Shown: positions 40,278 to 49,324 of the stretch, in pieces
How positions within the stretch are numbered: the first letter of the stretch is position 1
Layout: each line of letters opens with the position of its first letter
NCBI GenBank assembly: GCA_910587285.1
Contig: CAJULM010000005.1
Span: 31,971-95,970, forward strand
Origin: an uncultured Oscillospiraceae bacterium
Lineage (GTDB): Bacteria; Bacillota; Clostridia; Oscillospirales; Oscillospiraceae
Length of the DNA stretch: 64,000 nucleotides
Reading direction: 5' to 3'
Notes under the pieces: model-generated
What the model saw: the letters and a program-made list of their open reading frames with translations, nothing else
What the model was told of the DNA's origin: nothing
Database searches by the model: none
Program-made: the position numbers and the translations under genes

Positions 40278-40983
40278 AAAAATCCTGGTGGTGGAGGACG
40301 AGCGAAACATCGTAGACATTCTCACCTTCAACCTGGCCCGGGAGGGCTATGAGACCGCCGAGGCCCTGGACGGCGCGGAGGGACTGCGCCTGGCGCTGGT
40401 CATGGACCCGGACCTGATTCTGCTGGACCTGATGCTGCCCAAAATGGACGGCTTCGAGGTGTGCCGCCGCCTGCGCGAGCAGGGCAGGGCCACCCCCATC
40501 ATCATGCTCACCGCCCGGGAGGAGGAGACGGACAAGGTGCTGGGGCTGGAGCTGGGCGCGGACGACTACATCACCAAGCCCTTCTCCATGCGGGAGCTGC
40601 TGGCCCGGGTAAAAAGCAATATCCGCCGATCCGATATGCTCAAGCGCCCCGCCCCCCTCTCCAGCCAGCGGCTGGACCTGGGCCGGATTCAGGTAGACAC
40701 GGAGACCATGCTGGTCTACAAGGACGGCGAACCCTTGGACCTCACCCAGCGGGAGTACGAGCTGGTGAAGACCCTGGCCTCCAGCCGAGGGCAGGCTCTG
40801 TCCCGGGAGTCGCTCATGAAACAGGTTTGGAATTTCGACGGCTTCGTGGGAGACGTGCGGGCGGTGGACGTAGCCATCCGCCGCCTGCGGGAAAAGCTGG
40901 AGGACGACCCCGCCGACCCCAAATTTATCATCACCCGGCGGGGCTTAGGGTACGCCTTCGGCAAAAGCGCCGAGCCGGCCTGA
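40270..40983 (+). CDS. walR: response regulator WalR (YycF)
   Basis: A 237-residue OmpR-type regulator. Receiver: EDE, Asp in LILLDLMLPKMDG, Thr in MLTARE, Lys in ITKPFS; winged helix ends ITRRGLGYAFG. The context (walK, yycH and yycI follow) identifies it as WalR, master regulator of cell-wall hydrolases in Firmicutes. RBS GGGAGG lies inside the Nudix gene. Confidence 0.93.
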   Translation: MSKKILVVEDERNIVDILTFNLAREGYETAEALDGAEGLRLALVMDPDLILLDLMLPKMDGFEVCRRLREQGRATPIIMLTAREEETDKVLGLELGADDYITKPFSMRELLARVKSNIRRSDMLKRPAPLSSQRLDLGRIQVDTETMLVYKDGEPLDLTQREYELVKTLASSRGQALSRESLMKQVWNFDGFVGDVRAVDVAIRRLREKLEDDPADPKFIITRRGLGYAFGKSAEPA

Positions 40984-41020
40984 CCTGCGCGGCAATTTCT
41001 CAGACAAAGGGGGTCCTCCC

Positions 41021-42493
41021 ATGCGCCGCAGCCTGCATTTAAAGCTGGTGCTCATTATGGTGCTGCTCATCGTATCGCTGATGGTGGTGGTGGGCGCCTT
41101 TCTGATGAACTCCGTCACCGGCTACTATATCAACGATTTTTACAGCCAAACCGCCGCCGCCTTCGGCCAGGACAATGTGGACTTCGTCCGGGACCTGCAA
41201 ACCGCCGGCGAGGACGAGGAGGACGGAGCAGCCATGGTAGAGGCGGTGCTGTCCACCTATTCCGGCGTGCTGGGCGTAGACCGGCGGCACCGCAATTTCT
41301 ACGTTCTGGACGGCGCCACCGGGCGGTATCTGGCCGGTTCCGCGCCCGAGCCGGAGGGCGGTATGCCCATCACACCCAACATCGCCACCGCCCTGCTGGG
41401 GACGCCGGGCTTCGACAGCAGCGTCACCGCCGACTATATGGACGCCGCCATCCCTATCGTCCGGGGCGGGCAGAATTATATTGTCTATATTCTGGACAAT
41501 CGAGAGACCGCCCGCGCCCTGAACGCGGAGATGTTCAGCCTCATCGTAGAGGCCCTGGTGCTGGGGCTGGTCATCTCCATCCTTCTGTCTTTTCTTCTGT
41601 CCAAGACCATGGTCAATCCCCTCCAGCGCCTCACCGACGGCATTGAGGAGGTGGCCAGAGGGGACTTTTCCCGCAAGCTGGAAGTCACCTCCGGGGACGA
41701 AATCGGCCAGCTCACCGAGAGCTTCAACGCCATGGCCTTACAGCTGGAGAGCACCATCGCCGACCTGGAGCAGGAGGAGCAGAAGCGAAAGGACTTCGTG
41801 GCCAACGTCTCCCACGAGCTGCGCACCCCGCTTACCAACATCAAAAGCTATGCCGAGACCCTGGCCGACGGCCTGGGCGACCTGCCGCCGGAGATGGCCC
41901 AGCGCTTTCTGGGGGTCATTCTCAACGAGTCCGACCGCATGACCCATATTTTGCAGGACCTGCTCACCTTGTCCCGGTTCGACTCAGGGCGAAGCGAACT
42001 GCGCCTCACCCGCTTCCCCTTCGCAAAGGCGGTGGACGACACCTATCAGGCCATTCTCATGGACGCCCAGAATCACGCCCACACGGTGGAGCTGCGCCTG
42101 CCGGATTGGCTGCCTCAGGTCCGGGCGGACCGGGAGCGCATCATGCAGGTGATGATGAACATCGTCTCCAACGCCATCAAGTACACCCCCGACGGGGGCC
42201 GCATTGTGCTGTCCGCCGGCATCGCGGGGGACAAGGTCTGGATGGAGGTGGACGACAACGGCATCGGCATCCCCCCCGCCGACCGGGACCGCATTTTCGA
42301 GCGTTTTTACCGGGTGGACAAGGCCCGCTCCCGCCAGTCCGGCGGCACAGGTCTGGGGCTGTCCATCGCCCAAGAGATCATGCTGCGCCACGACGGCCGC
42401 CTGTACCTGGTGGACAAAACGGAGCCCGGCCTGACCATCCGCATGGAGCTGCCCATCCAGGGCCCCCGGGAGGAGGCCGGCCATGAGGGATAA
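41021..42493 (+). CDS. walK: sensor histidine kinase WalK (YycG)
   Basis: A 490-residue membrane kinase. Helix 1 (about 8-30), extracellular sensor (31-165), helix 2 (170-195), HAMP (about 196-248), HisKA with phospho-His in NVSHELRTPLT, then the ATPase domain with N box (MNIVSNAIKYT), DDNGIGIP and GGTGLGLSIA. The cytoplasmic PAS domain usual in Bacillus WalK is absent. Its end overlaps yycH by 11 bp. Confidence 0.92.
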   Translation: MRRSLHLKLVLIMVLLIVSLMVVVGAFLMNSVTGYYINDFYSQTAAAFGQDNVDFVRDLQTAGEDEEDGAAMVEAVLSTYSGVLGVDRRHRNFYVLDGATGRYLAGSAPEPEGGMPITPNIATALLGTPGFDSSVTADYMDAAIPIVRGGQNYIVYILDNRETARALNAEMFSLIVEALVLGLVISILLSFLLSKTMVNPLQRLTDGIEEVARGDFSRKLEVTSGDEIGQLTESFNAMALQLESTIADLEQEEQKRKDFVANVSHELRTPLTNIKSYAETLADGLGDLPPEMAQRFLGVILNESDRMTHILQDLLTLSRFDSGRSELRLTRFPFAKAVDDTYQAILMDAQNHAHTVELRLPDWLPQVRADRERIMQVMMNIVSNAIKYTPDGGRIVLSAGIAGDKVWMEVDDNGIGIPPADRDRIFERFYRVDKARSRQSGGTGLGLSIAQEIMLRHDGRLYLVDKTEPGLTIRMELPIQGPREEAGHEG

Positions 42494-43763
42494 GCGCCGA
42501 TGGATCGAGTGGGGGAAGGACGCCCTCATCGTGCTGCTCACCCTGTCCGCCGTATACCTGTTGTCCATGACCCCTCTCATCCGGGACAGCGGACTGCTGG
42601 ACCTGCTCCACCCCAAGCCAACCGGCGCCCGCTCTCCCTCCAGCGTCGTCCACACCGGAACTGTGCTTCCCGCCCGGATGGCGGTGTACCGCACCGGCGG
42701 GCGCTTCGGCCTGCAATACGACGAGCATCAGATGGAAGAATCCTTTTCCGCCCTGGGCCCTCTGCTGGGGGATGCCTTGTCCAGCGCCGGACAGCCCATT
42801 CCCCTGTCGGAAAGCGGCTGGCAGACCTATCTTCAGGATACCAGCGCCTATTTCGATTTCTCTGGGGACATCCCCCTCACCGCCCTGTGCGGCTGGCTGG
42901 GCGGCGCGGGAGAGTGCCCTCTTGCCGGCTCTGCACGGCGATTGGCGCTGGCGGCAGGGGAGGACGACCATGTCCTGCTGTGCTGGCAGGATTCGGACAC
43001 AGGCGCCTTTTACTCCTGCTCTACCGCCCTGTCCCGCACCCTTCACCTGGATTTGGCCGCCGCCGGCGTAACCGAAAACGGCGCCTATTTCGCCTTTGAG
43101 GACCCCTCCCTGTCCCAACTGCTGGACCCCTACACCCTCATCACCGAGGTGGGCACCGCCGGACAGCGCTATTCCGTCACCGCCCCCCTATCCACCGCCG
43201 CCGGAACCCAAGCTCTGCTGGAGTCTCTGTCCTTCAATACTCAGAACCATGTTTCCGGCAGCGGCGGCGAGGTCTATCTGGACGGCGGCGACCGCTTGGT
43301 GGTCAGCGACAGCGGCACCGTCACCTACCGGGCCGCCCAGGGTGAAAAGTACCCTGTGGGCGTCCCCGCCGCCCCTGTCACCGCACTCCAGGCTGCGGAC
43401 GGGGCCCGGTCTCTGGCCGCCCAGTCCATGGGGCCGCTGTGCGGCGAGGCCCGGCTGTACCTCATCTCCGCCCTGCCCCATGCGGATGGCTGGCTGGTGC
43501 GGTTCGGCTACCGGCTCAACGGCAGCGCCGTCTACCTCTATGACGAGGGCTGGGCGGCGCAGTTCCTCATTCAAGACGGCTATATCACCCAGTTCACCCT
43601 CCACCTGCGCTGCTATACCGCCGAGCAGGGAAACACCCTGCTGCTGCCCATCGACAAGGCCGCCGCCATGCTCCCCGACCTCATCCGGGACCGGCGGGAG
43701 CTGGTGGTGCAGTACCGGGACCGGGGCGGGCCGGCGGTCTCTCCGGACTGGGTGGCAAACTGA
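42483..43763 (+). CDS. yycH: YycH-like regulator of WalRK
   Basis: A 426-residue protein with one N-terminal membrane helix (about 14-31) and a large extracytoplasmic beta-rich part. Position after walK, length and topology match YycH, which binds WalK and tunes its activity. Sequence identity is low in this family, so context carries much of the call. Confidence 0.82.
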   Translation: MRDKRRWIEWGKDALIVLLTLSAVYLLSMTPLIRDSGLLDLLHPKPTGARSPSSVVHTGTVLPARMAVYRTGGRFGLQYDEHQMEESFSALGPLLGDALSSAGQPIPLSESGWQTYLQDTSAYFDFSGDIPLTALCGWLGGAGECPLAGSARRLALAAGEDDHVLLCWQDSDTGAFYSCSTALSRTLHLDLAAAGVTENGAYFAFEDPSLSQLLDPYTLITEVGTAGQRYSVTAPLSTAAGTQALLESLSFNTQNHVSGSGGEVYLDGGDRLVVSDSGTVTYRAAQGEKYPVGVPAAPVTALQAADGARSLAAQSMGPLCGEARLYLISALPHADGWLVRFGYRLNGSAVYLYDEGWAAQFLIQDGYITQFTLHLRCYTAEQGNTLLLPIDKAAAMLPDLIRDRRELVVQYRDRGGPAVSPDWVAN

Positions 43764-43796
43764 CGCGCTCCGGCGCGGCGGGAGGAGGCTTCCGCC

Positions 43797-44639
43797 ATGG
43801 AATGGCGAAAACTGAAAAACCTCATCATTTTTATCCTGCTCATGGTCAACGGCTTTCTTCTGGTGCTGGTCGCCGCCCGGCGCGGGGAGTCCCTGCGCTA
43901 TGAGCGTTCGGCGCTGGAGGGCGCGGTGCAGGTATTAGAGGGCAGCGGCATCCATGTGGAGCCCTCCGGCCTGTCCGCCGCGGACAGCTTCGCCCCGCTG
44001 AGCGCGGAGCGGGACTTGGACCGGGAGCTCCAAATGGCCCAGGCCCTGCTGGGCAAGGGAACCGTCCAGGCGGAAAACCGCGGGGGCGGGCTGTACCTCT
44101 ATCAGAACGGCAATGGAGAACTGAGCGTCCGGGCGGGTGGGGAGCTCTCCGCCGACATGGCCGGCAACCCAAGCCTGTTGGCCGACGGCGGTCCGGAGCG
44201 CCACGCCGCCGGCCTACTGAAGCAGATGGGCATTGACGCGCAGCAGCTTACCGTAACCGAGGAGGAGCAGTGGACACGGGTGCGGTTCCGTCAGCTGTGG
44301 AACGGCGTCCCTGTGTTTTCCTGCGAGGTGGAGTTCTCGTACGACTGCGATTCCCTGCTGTACTCCGTTCACGGCACGCTGCTCACCACGGACAGCGCAG
44401 CGGCAGAAACAGGTCAGGCTATGGCGCTGCCCACAGCCCTGCTGCGGTTTTTAGAGGGCGTCACCGCCACCGGCGACGTGTGCTCCTCCATTCAGTCCAT
44501 GCAGGCGGGCTACCGAGGAACGGCTCAGCCCCTATCCGGCGGCACACGGCTGGCCCCGGTATGGCTGGTGTCCACCGACACCGCCCAATACTATCTGGAT
44601 GGCGTCACCGGATCGCTTACCCGATTATCCGAATCATAA
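43797..44639 (+). CDS. yycI: YycI-like regulator of WalRK
   Basis: A 280-residue protein starting MEWRKLKNLIIFILLMVNGFLL, the conserved anchor of YycI, followed by an extracytoplasmic domain. Partner of YycH in controlling WalK. The start has GGGAGGAGG. Last gene of the wal operon before a strong terminator. Confidence 0.87.
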   Translation: MEWRKLKNLIIFILLMVNGFLLVLVAARRGESLRYERSALEGAVQVLEGSGIHVEPSGLSAADSFAPLSAERDLDRELQMAQALLGKGTVQAENRGGGLYLYQNGNGELSVRAGGELSADMAGNPSLLADGGPERHAAGLLKQMGIDAQQLTVTEEEQWTRVRFRQLWNGVPVFSCEVEFSYDCDSLLYSVHGTLLTTDSAAAETGQAMALPTALLRFLEGVTATGDVCSSIQSMQAGYRGTAQPLSGGTRLAPVWLVSTDTAQYYLDGVTGSLTRLSES

Positions 44640-44644
44640 CGGAG

Positions 44645-44678
44645 ATACCGCCCCCCGGCCTTTACCGGGGGGCGGTAT
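44645..44678 (+). terminator. intrinsic terminator of wal operon
   Basis: Stem ATACCGCCCCCCGG / CCGGGGGGCGGTAT. Confidence 0.85.
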
Positions 44679-44736
44679 GTTAGACAGGCCCCCGCTCATA
44701 GGATAAGGTACAACCTATTTAAAGGGGGGCGCGCCT

Positions 44737-46278
44737 TTGTCCGCAATTCTGGCCGGAACTCTGCTGCTCACCGCCACCGGCCTGTTTTCCCAGGCGGTGG
44801 GGTTTGTCTACCGTATGCTGCTCTCCCGCCTCATCGGCGCGGAGACCATGGGGCTGTACCAGCTGGTCATGCCCGTGTATTCCCTGCTCATGTCAGTCAC
44901 CGCCGTGGGGCTGACCGTGGCCGTATCCACCCTGTCCGCCCGGTATCACGCACTGGAGGACGACGGCACGGTGAAGGCCGTTCTCCGCCGTGCGCTGGGG
45001 GGCTTTTTCCTGCTGGCCATTCCCCTGGGCATCGCGGTGGCTGCCCTGTCCGACCCCATCTCCGTCTACCTGCTGGGGGACGCCCGCACCCGTCTGGGCG
45101 TGGTGATGCTCGCGCCCTGCGTGCTGCTCACCGGCGTGGAAAATCTGCACAAGCACTGCTTCTACGGCATTGGCCGGGTGCGCCCCCCCGCCGCAGTGGA
45201 GACCGCCGAGCAGCTCATCCGGGCCATCGCGGTGCTGGGGCTGCTGGCCGCCCTGCTCCCCCGCTCGGCGGAGGAGACGGTGGGCATCATCGTGCTGGGC
45301 ATGGTGCTGTGCGAGGTATTTTCCGCCTGCGCCCTCACGCTGCTGTTCCGCCGGCATTGGAACCGCTTCCCCCCCGCCCCCGCCCAAACCGAGGTGAGCC
45401 TCCGCCGGCTGTTTTCCGTCGCCCTGCCCGTAGGCGCCACCTCCCTGCTGGGCACGGTGCTGGGCTGCTCTAACTCCGTGCTCATCCCCGCCAAGCTGGT
45501 GGAGGGAGGCATGGCCCTGCCCGATGCCATGGCGGAGTTCGGCGTGGTGTGCGGCATGACGCTGCCCCTGCTGGCCCTGCCCACCGGGTTTATCGGCGCG
45601 CTGTGCCTGGTAATGGTGCCCGACCTGGCCCGGCGCACCGCCCAGGGAGACCGGCGGGCAGCGGGCGGCTTCCTGGACCGGGTGATGTCCGCCACCTCCC
45701 TGCTCATGGCCCCCGCCATGGCCCTGCTCAGCGTCATTGGTCCCACCCTGGGCCAAGCCATGTTCCGGGACGGCCGGGTGGGCGAGCTGATCCTCCCTCT
45801 GGCGGCGGGCACCCTGCTGGGCTGCTGGCAGTCGGTGCTGTCCGGGGCGCTCAATGGCCTGGGACTTCAGGGCAAAGCCGCCCGCAATGCCATTGTCAGC
45901 GACGTGGTTCAGCTTGCCTTCACCTTTTTCGCCGTGGTCGAATGGGGTCTGGCCGGGTTTGCCGCAGGGTTTGCGGCCTCGGGTCTTGTGGGAGCCGGGC
46001 TCAACCTGGCCAGCGTACTGCGCACCACCGGGCTGCGGACCCAGCTGTTCCGCTGGTTTATCCGCCCCCTGCTGGCGGCCGCCTTTATGGGGCTGTGGTG
46101 CAATCTGTTGTTCCGGCTTATGCTGGACTCCGGCTGCGCCCAGGGATGGTCCGCCTTGGCCTGTACGGCCTTGGGCGTGGTGCTATACGCCGCCGCCCTG
46201 CTGGCCCAGGGTCTGTCCGTCAACGTGGTGTTTGCCCGCTTTCGCTCCCAGCTACGCCGGAGGAGGTGGGAGCGGTGA
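44737..46278 (+). CDS. SpoVB-like polysaccharide/lipid flippase (MOP superfamily)
   Basis: A 513-residue protein with about 14 membrane helices, like stage V sporulation protein B and related lipid-linked sugar flippases. N-terminal TGLFSQAVGFVYRMLLSRLIGAETMGLYQL is characteristic. Starts with TTG at 44737, after AAAGGGGGG. May serve spore cortex or wall precursor export. Coupled to the next gene: its TGA overlaps a GTG start. Confidence 0.87.
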   Translation: MSAILAGTLLLTATGLFSQAVGFVYRMLLSRLIGAETMGLYQLVMPVYSLLMSVTAVGLTVAVSTLSARYHALEDDGTVKAVLRRALGGFFLLAIPLGIAVAALSDPISVYLLGDARTRLGVVMLAPCVLLTGVENLHKHCFYGIGRVRPPAAVETAEQLIRAIAVLGLLAALLPRSAEETVGIIVLGMVLCEVFSACALTLLFRRHWNRFPPAPAQTEVSLRRLFSVALPVGATSLLGTVLGCSNSVLIPAKLVEGGMALPDAMAEFGVVCGMTLPLLALPTGFIGALCLVMVPDLARRTAQGDRRAAGGFLDRVMSATSLLMAPAMALLSVIGPTLGQAMFRDGRVGELILPLAAGTLLGCWQSVLSGALNGLGLQGKAARNAIVSDVVQLAFTFFAVVEWGLAGFAAGFAASGLVGAGLNLASVLRTTGLRTQLFRWFIRPLLAAAFMGLWCNLLFRLMLDSGCAQGWSALACTALGVVLYAAALLAQGLSVNVVFARFRSQLRRRRWER

Positions 46279-46934
46279 CGCCCAGCATTTTGATTTCCAC
46301 CGGAGGCGGGAGCGCGGAGAATTACCTTGCCGCCATCCAGGCCGCCGGAGGACGGGGGGAAGCCCGTTATCTGCCCGCTCCAAGCTTGCGCTATGACGGT
46401 CTGCTGCTAACCGGGGGCGGTGACATCCACCCCCAGCTCTTTGGCCAGGAGAACCGGGGTTCCCGGAACATTGACCGGGCACGGGACCGGGTGGAGCTGG
46501 CCCTGCTGGACGCCTTTTGCGCCGCCGGAAAGCCAGTGCTGGCCATCTGCCGGGGGCATCAGGTTGTAAATGTGTGGCTGGGGGGCGATCTCGTCCAGGA
46601 CCTGTCCCCAGCTCTGTCCCCCTTCCACTCCGGCGTGGAGAGCGACCGCGTCCACCTCATTCACGCCCGGAAAGGCTCCCTCCTCTACCGGCTGTACGGC
46701 CCGGTGTTCCCTGTGAACAGCTGGCACCACCAGGCTTTGGGGCGGCTGGGCCGGGGGTTGTCCGCCACCGCCCGCTCGGAGGGCGGGGTGGCGGAGGCGG
46801 TGGAACACGAGAGCCTTCCCCTGATCTCCGTCCAGTTCCACCCCGAACGCATGACCGGGGAGCGGGCCAGGGCGGACACGGTGGACGGTGGGCTCATCTT
46901 CCAGGCGTTTCTGAACCTGGTCCGCCAGGCATGA
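46275..46934 (+). CDS. class I glutamine amidotransferase-like hydrolase (peptidase C26 / PuuD-like)
   Basis: A 219-residue class I amidotransferase fold. Nucleophile Cys in AICRGHQVVNV, catalytic His/Glu in QFHPERM, plus the LLTGGGDIHPQLFGQ segment typical of gamma-glutamyl-GABA hydrolases (PuuD). Starts GTG at 46275, overlapping the flippase stop, with GGAGGAGG upstream. Probably cleaves a gamma-glutamyl amide; the real substrate could be a wall peptide, given the neighbours (inference). Confidence 0.87.
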   Translation: MTPSILISTGGGSAENYLAAIQAAGGRGEARYLPAPSLRYDGLLLTGGGDIHPQLFGQENRGSRNIDRARDRVELALLDAFCAAGKPVLAICRGHQVVNVWLGGDLVQDLSPALSPFHSGVESDRVHLIHARKGSLLYRLYGPVFPVNSWHHQALGRLGRGLSATARSEGGVAEAVEHESLPLISVQFHPERMTGERARADTVDGGLIFQAFLNLVRQA

Positions 46935-46976
46935 CAAAACCTCGCCCCTCCGGCTGGAAGGGCGAGGTTTTGTCAT
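46931..46976. terminator. bidirectional intrinsic terminator
   Basis: Arms ATGACAAAACCTCGCCC / GGGCGAGGTTTTGTCAT between convergent genes. Confidence 0.9.
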
Positions 46977-46987
46977 GCGCTCAGATT

Positions 46988-47539
46988 TCACAGGGGCTTG
47001 CCGTCGGCGGAAAAGAGGGGCAGCTTCTCCAAAAATAGGATGTCGCCGCGCTTGGCCGCGTCCCCCTCCGCCAGAATGGCCATCCGGCCCACCACGATTC
47101 CCTCCGCCTGGTTCACCAGGCTCTCCACCGCCGCCAGCGACCCTCCGGTGGAGATCACGTCGTCCAAAATTAGGATGCGTTTGCCGCGCAGCTTTTCCGC
47201 GTCCGTGCCGTCCATGTACAGCTTCTGCTCCCCTTCGGTGGTGATGGAGTGGTCCACCGCCTCAAAGACCCCGTTCATGTAGGCCTTTTTCTTCTTACGC
47301 ACCAGGAAGTACTCGTTGCGCCCGCTCTGCCGGGCCATCTCGTGAATCAGGGGGATGGCCTTGGCCTCGGGGGCCACCATGTAGTCGAACTCCGGCGCAA
47401 TCTTCAAAAGGTCCCGAGCGCAGGCACAGGTGAGCTCCACATCGCCGAAAATGACGAACGCGCCGATCATAACGGTGTCGCTGATGGGACACAGGGGCAG
47501 CTGGCGCTTGAGGCCCGCCACGGTCATTTCATAAGTCAT
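46988..47539 (-). CDS. purine/pyrimidine phosphoribosyltransferase-like protein
   Basis: A 183-residue type I phosphoribosyltransferase. PRPP-binding motif ILILDDVISTGGS; flexible-loop region YFLVRKKKKAYM; family resemblance to adenine PRTases. It would turn a free base plus PRPP into a nucleotide. The start has GGAGATGAG. Divergent from a guanine-riboswitch-controlled purine permease, which suggests purine salvage. Confidence 0.87.
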   Translation of the reverse strand: MTYEMTVAGLKRQLPLCPISDTVMIGAFVIFGDVELTCACARDLLKIAPEFDYMVAPEAKAIPLIHEMARQSGRNEYFLVRKKKKAYMNGVFEAVDHSITTEGEQKLYMDGTDAEKLRGKRILILDDVISTGGSLAAVESLVNQAEGIVVGRMAILAEGDAAKRGDILFLEKLPLFSADGKPL

Positions 47540-47691
47540 AACTGCTCATCTCCAGTTGTGATTTTTACGAGAGCTATTATACTATCCCTGTGGCTTCTTG
47601 TCAAAATATAATGAAGTTTTCAAAAAATGAAAAAATTTGTAGAAATTTTCCGCCGGCTGTGGTATGATAATATCGTCAATTCAATATCCTT

Positions 47692-47754
47692 CGGTATAAT
47701 CGGGGCGAGACGGGCCCTGAGTCTCTACTGCCCAACCTAATTGGGCTGCTACCG
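47692..47754 (+). ncRNA. guanine (purine-class) riboswitch aptamer
   Basis: P1 CGGT/ACCG; J1-2 ATAATC; P2 GGGGC/GCCCT with loop GAGACGG; J2-3 GTCTCTACT; P3 GCCCA/TGGGC with a CC-bearing loop; J3-1 TGCT. The loop-loop GG/CC pairs and the C at the xpt C74 position are kept, which fits guanine or hypoxanthine. Deviations from xpt: U48C, C54U, A73G and a short P1. A TATGAT with extended -10 lies at 47673-47678. Confidence 0.88.
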
Positions 47755-47764
47755 TTACAAAGCA

Positions 47765-47804
47765 GGCGCGGAACCAGGTTCGTTTCCGGGCCGATTTTGT
47801 TTTC
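47765..47804 (+). terminator. riboswitch expression platform (terminator)
   Basis: Stem GGC-CGGAA / TTCCG-GCC followed by GATTTTGTTTT. Ligand binding upstream would favour it and shut off the permease. Confidence 0.75.
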
Positions 47805-47848
47805 TCTCTCCGATTCTGCCAAGGAAAACTTTGGAGAGGGAGTTTTTT

Positions 47849-49273
47849 ATGGAGAAATTTTTCAAGCTCAAGGAGAACGGCACCACGGTCCGCACCGAGA
47901 TCGTCGCCGGCCTCACCACGTTCATGACGATGGCCTACATCATCGCCCTGAACCCCAACCTGCTCACCGGCTTCGGCGCGGAGGGGCAGGACCTGTGGAA
48001 CGGCGTGTTCCTGGCCACCTGCCTTGCCTCCGCCCTGGCCATGTTCGTCATGGCCTTCCTGGCCAACAAGCCCTTTGCCCTGGCCCCCGGCATGGGCCTG
48101 AACGCCTTCTTCGCCGTGGTGGTGGTCAACATCATGAACATCACCAGCATGAGCTACGTGGCCAGCTTCCAGGCGGCGCTGGTCATCATCCTCATTGAAG
48201 GCGTCATCTTCCTGATTCTGTCCGTGCTCAACGTCCGCGAGAAGATTGTGGACGCCATCCCCCTGGGCGTGCGCCTGGGCATCGCCCCCGCCATCGGCCT
48301 GATGCTGATGAACATCGGCCTGGGCTCCAACGCCGGCGTGTACTCCGAGGCCGGCGGCCCCTTCTTCGTCATGCGCGACTTCTTCGGCGCCCTCACCCCC
48401 AGCGTGGCCCAGTCCTCCATGGGCTCCGGCTATACCGCCATGGTGCTTAACGTGGTCACTATGTTCATCGGCCTGTTCGTTATCGTCATCCTGGCTAAGT
48501 ACGGCGTGAAGGGCGCGGTGCTGCTGGGTATGCTGGCCGCCTCCGTGCTGTACTGGATCGGCTCCTTCCTGTTCCTGGGCACCAATCCCTTCGCCTCCCT
48601 GGCCACCGCCTCCTTCCTGCCCCCCTTCGGCGACATGGCCGCTACCACCCTGTTCAAGTTCAACTTCCAGGGCTTCCTGGACATCGGCGTGTTCACCGTC
48701 ATCACCCTGGTTATCACCTTCTGCATGATTGATATGTTCGACACCATCGGCACCCTGGTGGGCACCGCCTCCCGGGCCGGCATGGTAGACAAGGACGGCA
48801 ATATGCCCAACATGAAGGAGGCCCTGCTGGCCGATGCCGTGGGCACCGTAGCCGGCGCCTGCACCGGCACCTCCACCGTCACCACCTTTGTGGAGTCCGC
48901 CTCTGGCGTGGAGGCCGGCGGCCGCACCGGCCTGACCGCTCTCACCACCGGCATCCTGTTCCTGGCCTGCATCTTCATCGCGCCCATCGCGGCCATCATC
49001 CCCGCCGCCGCCACCTCCTCCGCCCTGATCTACGTGGGCGTGCTGATGCTCATGGGCCTGAAGAACGTGAATTTTGACGACATTGATCAGATGGTGCCCG
49101 TGGCCCTCATGCTCATCGCCATGCCCATCTCCAGCTCCATCGGCCACGCCATCGGCCTGGGCCTCATTGCCTACACCGTCATCAAGGTGTTCACCGGCAA
49201 GGCCAAGGAGGTCTCCATTCTCACTTATGTGATCTCCGCCCTGTTCCTGGTGAAGTTCTTCCTCATCGTGTAA
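47849..49273 (+). CDS. NCS2 family guanine/hypoxanthine permease (AzgA/PbuG type)
   Basis: A 474-residue permease with 12-14 membrane helices. Starts MEKFFKLKENGTTVRTEI, then AGLTTFMTMAYIIALNPN, a hallmark of AzgA-type transporters; STVTTFVESASGVEAGGRTG is the second conserved loop. The ATG at 47849 has GGAGAGGGAG. Controlled by the guanine riboswitch upstream, which supports guanine/hypoxanthine as substrate. Confidence 0.95.
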   Translation: MEKFFKLKENGTTVRTEIVAGLTTFMTMAYIIALNPNLLTGFGAEGQDLWNGVFLATCLASALAMFVMAFLANKPFALAPGMGLNAFFAVVVVNIMNITSMSYVASFQAALVIILIEGVIFLILSVLNVREKIVDAIPLGVRLGIAPAIGLMLMNIGLGSNAGVYSEAGGPFFVMRDFFGALTPSVAQSSMGSGYTAMVLNVVTMFIGLFVIVILAKYGVKGAVLLGMLAASVLYWIGSFLFLGTNPFASLATASFLPPFGDMAATTLFKFNFQGFLDIGVFTVITLVITFCMIDMFDTIGTLVGTASRAGMVDKDGNMPNMKEALLADAVGTVAGACTGTSTVTTFVESASGVEAGGRTGLTALTTGILFLACIFIAPIAAIIPAAATSSALIYVGVLMLMGLKNVNFDDIDQMVPVALMLIAMPISSSIGHAIGLGLIAYTVIKVFTGKAKEVSILTYVISALFLVKFFLIV

Positions 49274-49282
49274 TCCTGAAAG

Positions 49283-49324
49283 AAAAGCGCTCCCCCCGCC
49301 ATATGGCGGGGGGAGCGCTTTTTT
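49283..49324. terminator. bidirectional intrinsic terminator
   Basis: Perfect 20-bp arms centred on CCATATGG with A- and T-runs. Confidence 0.93.

Noticed and set aside
45549..46274. N-terminal extension of the amidotransferase into the flippase gene
   Set aside because: The frame continues upstream but the protein homology begins at the GTG at 46275, which has a good ribosome site.
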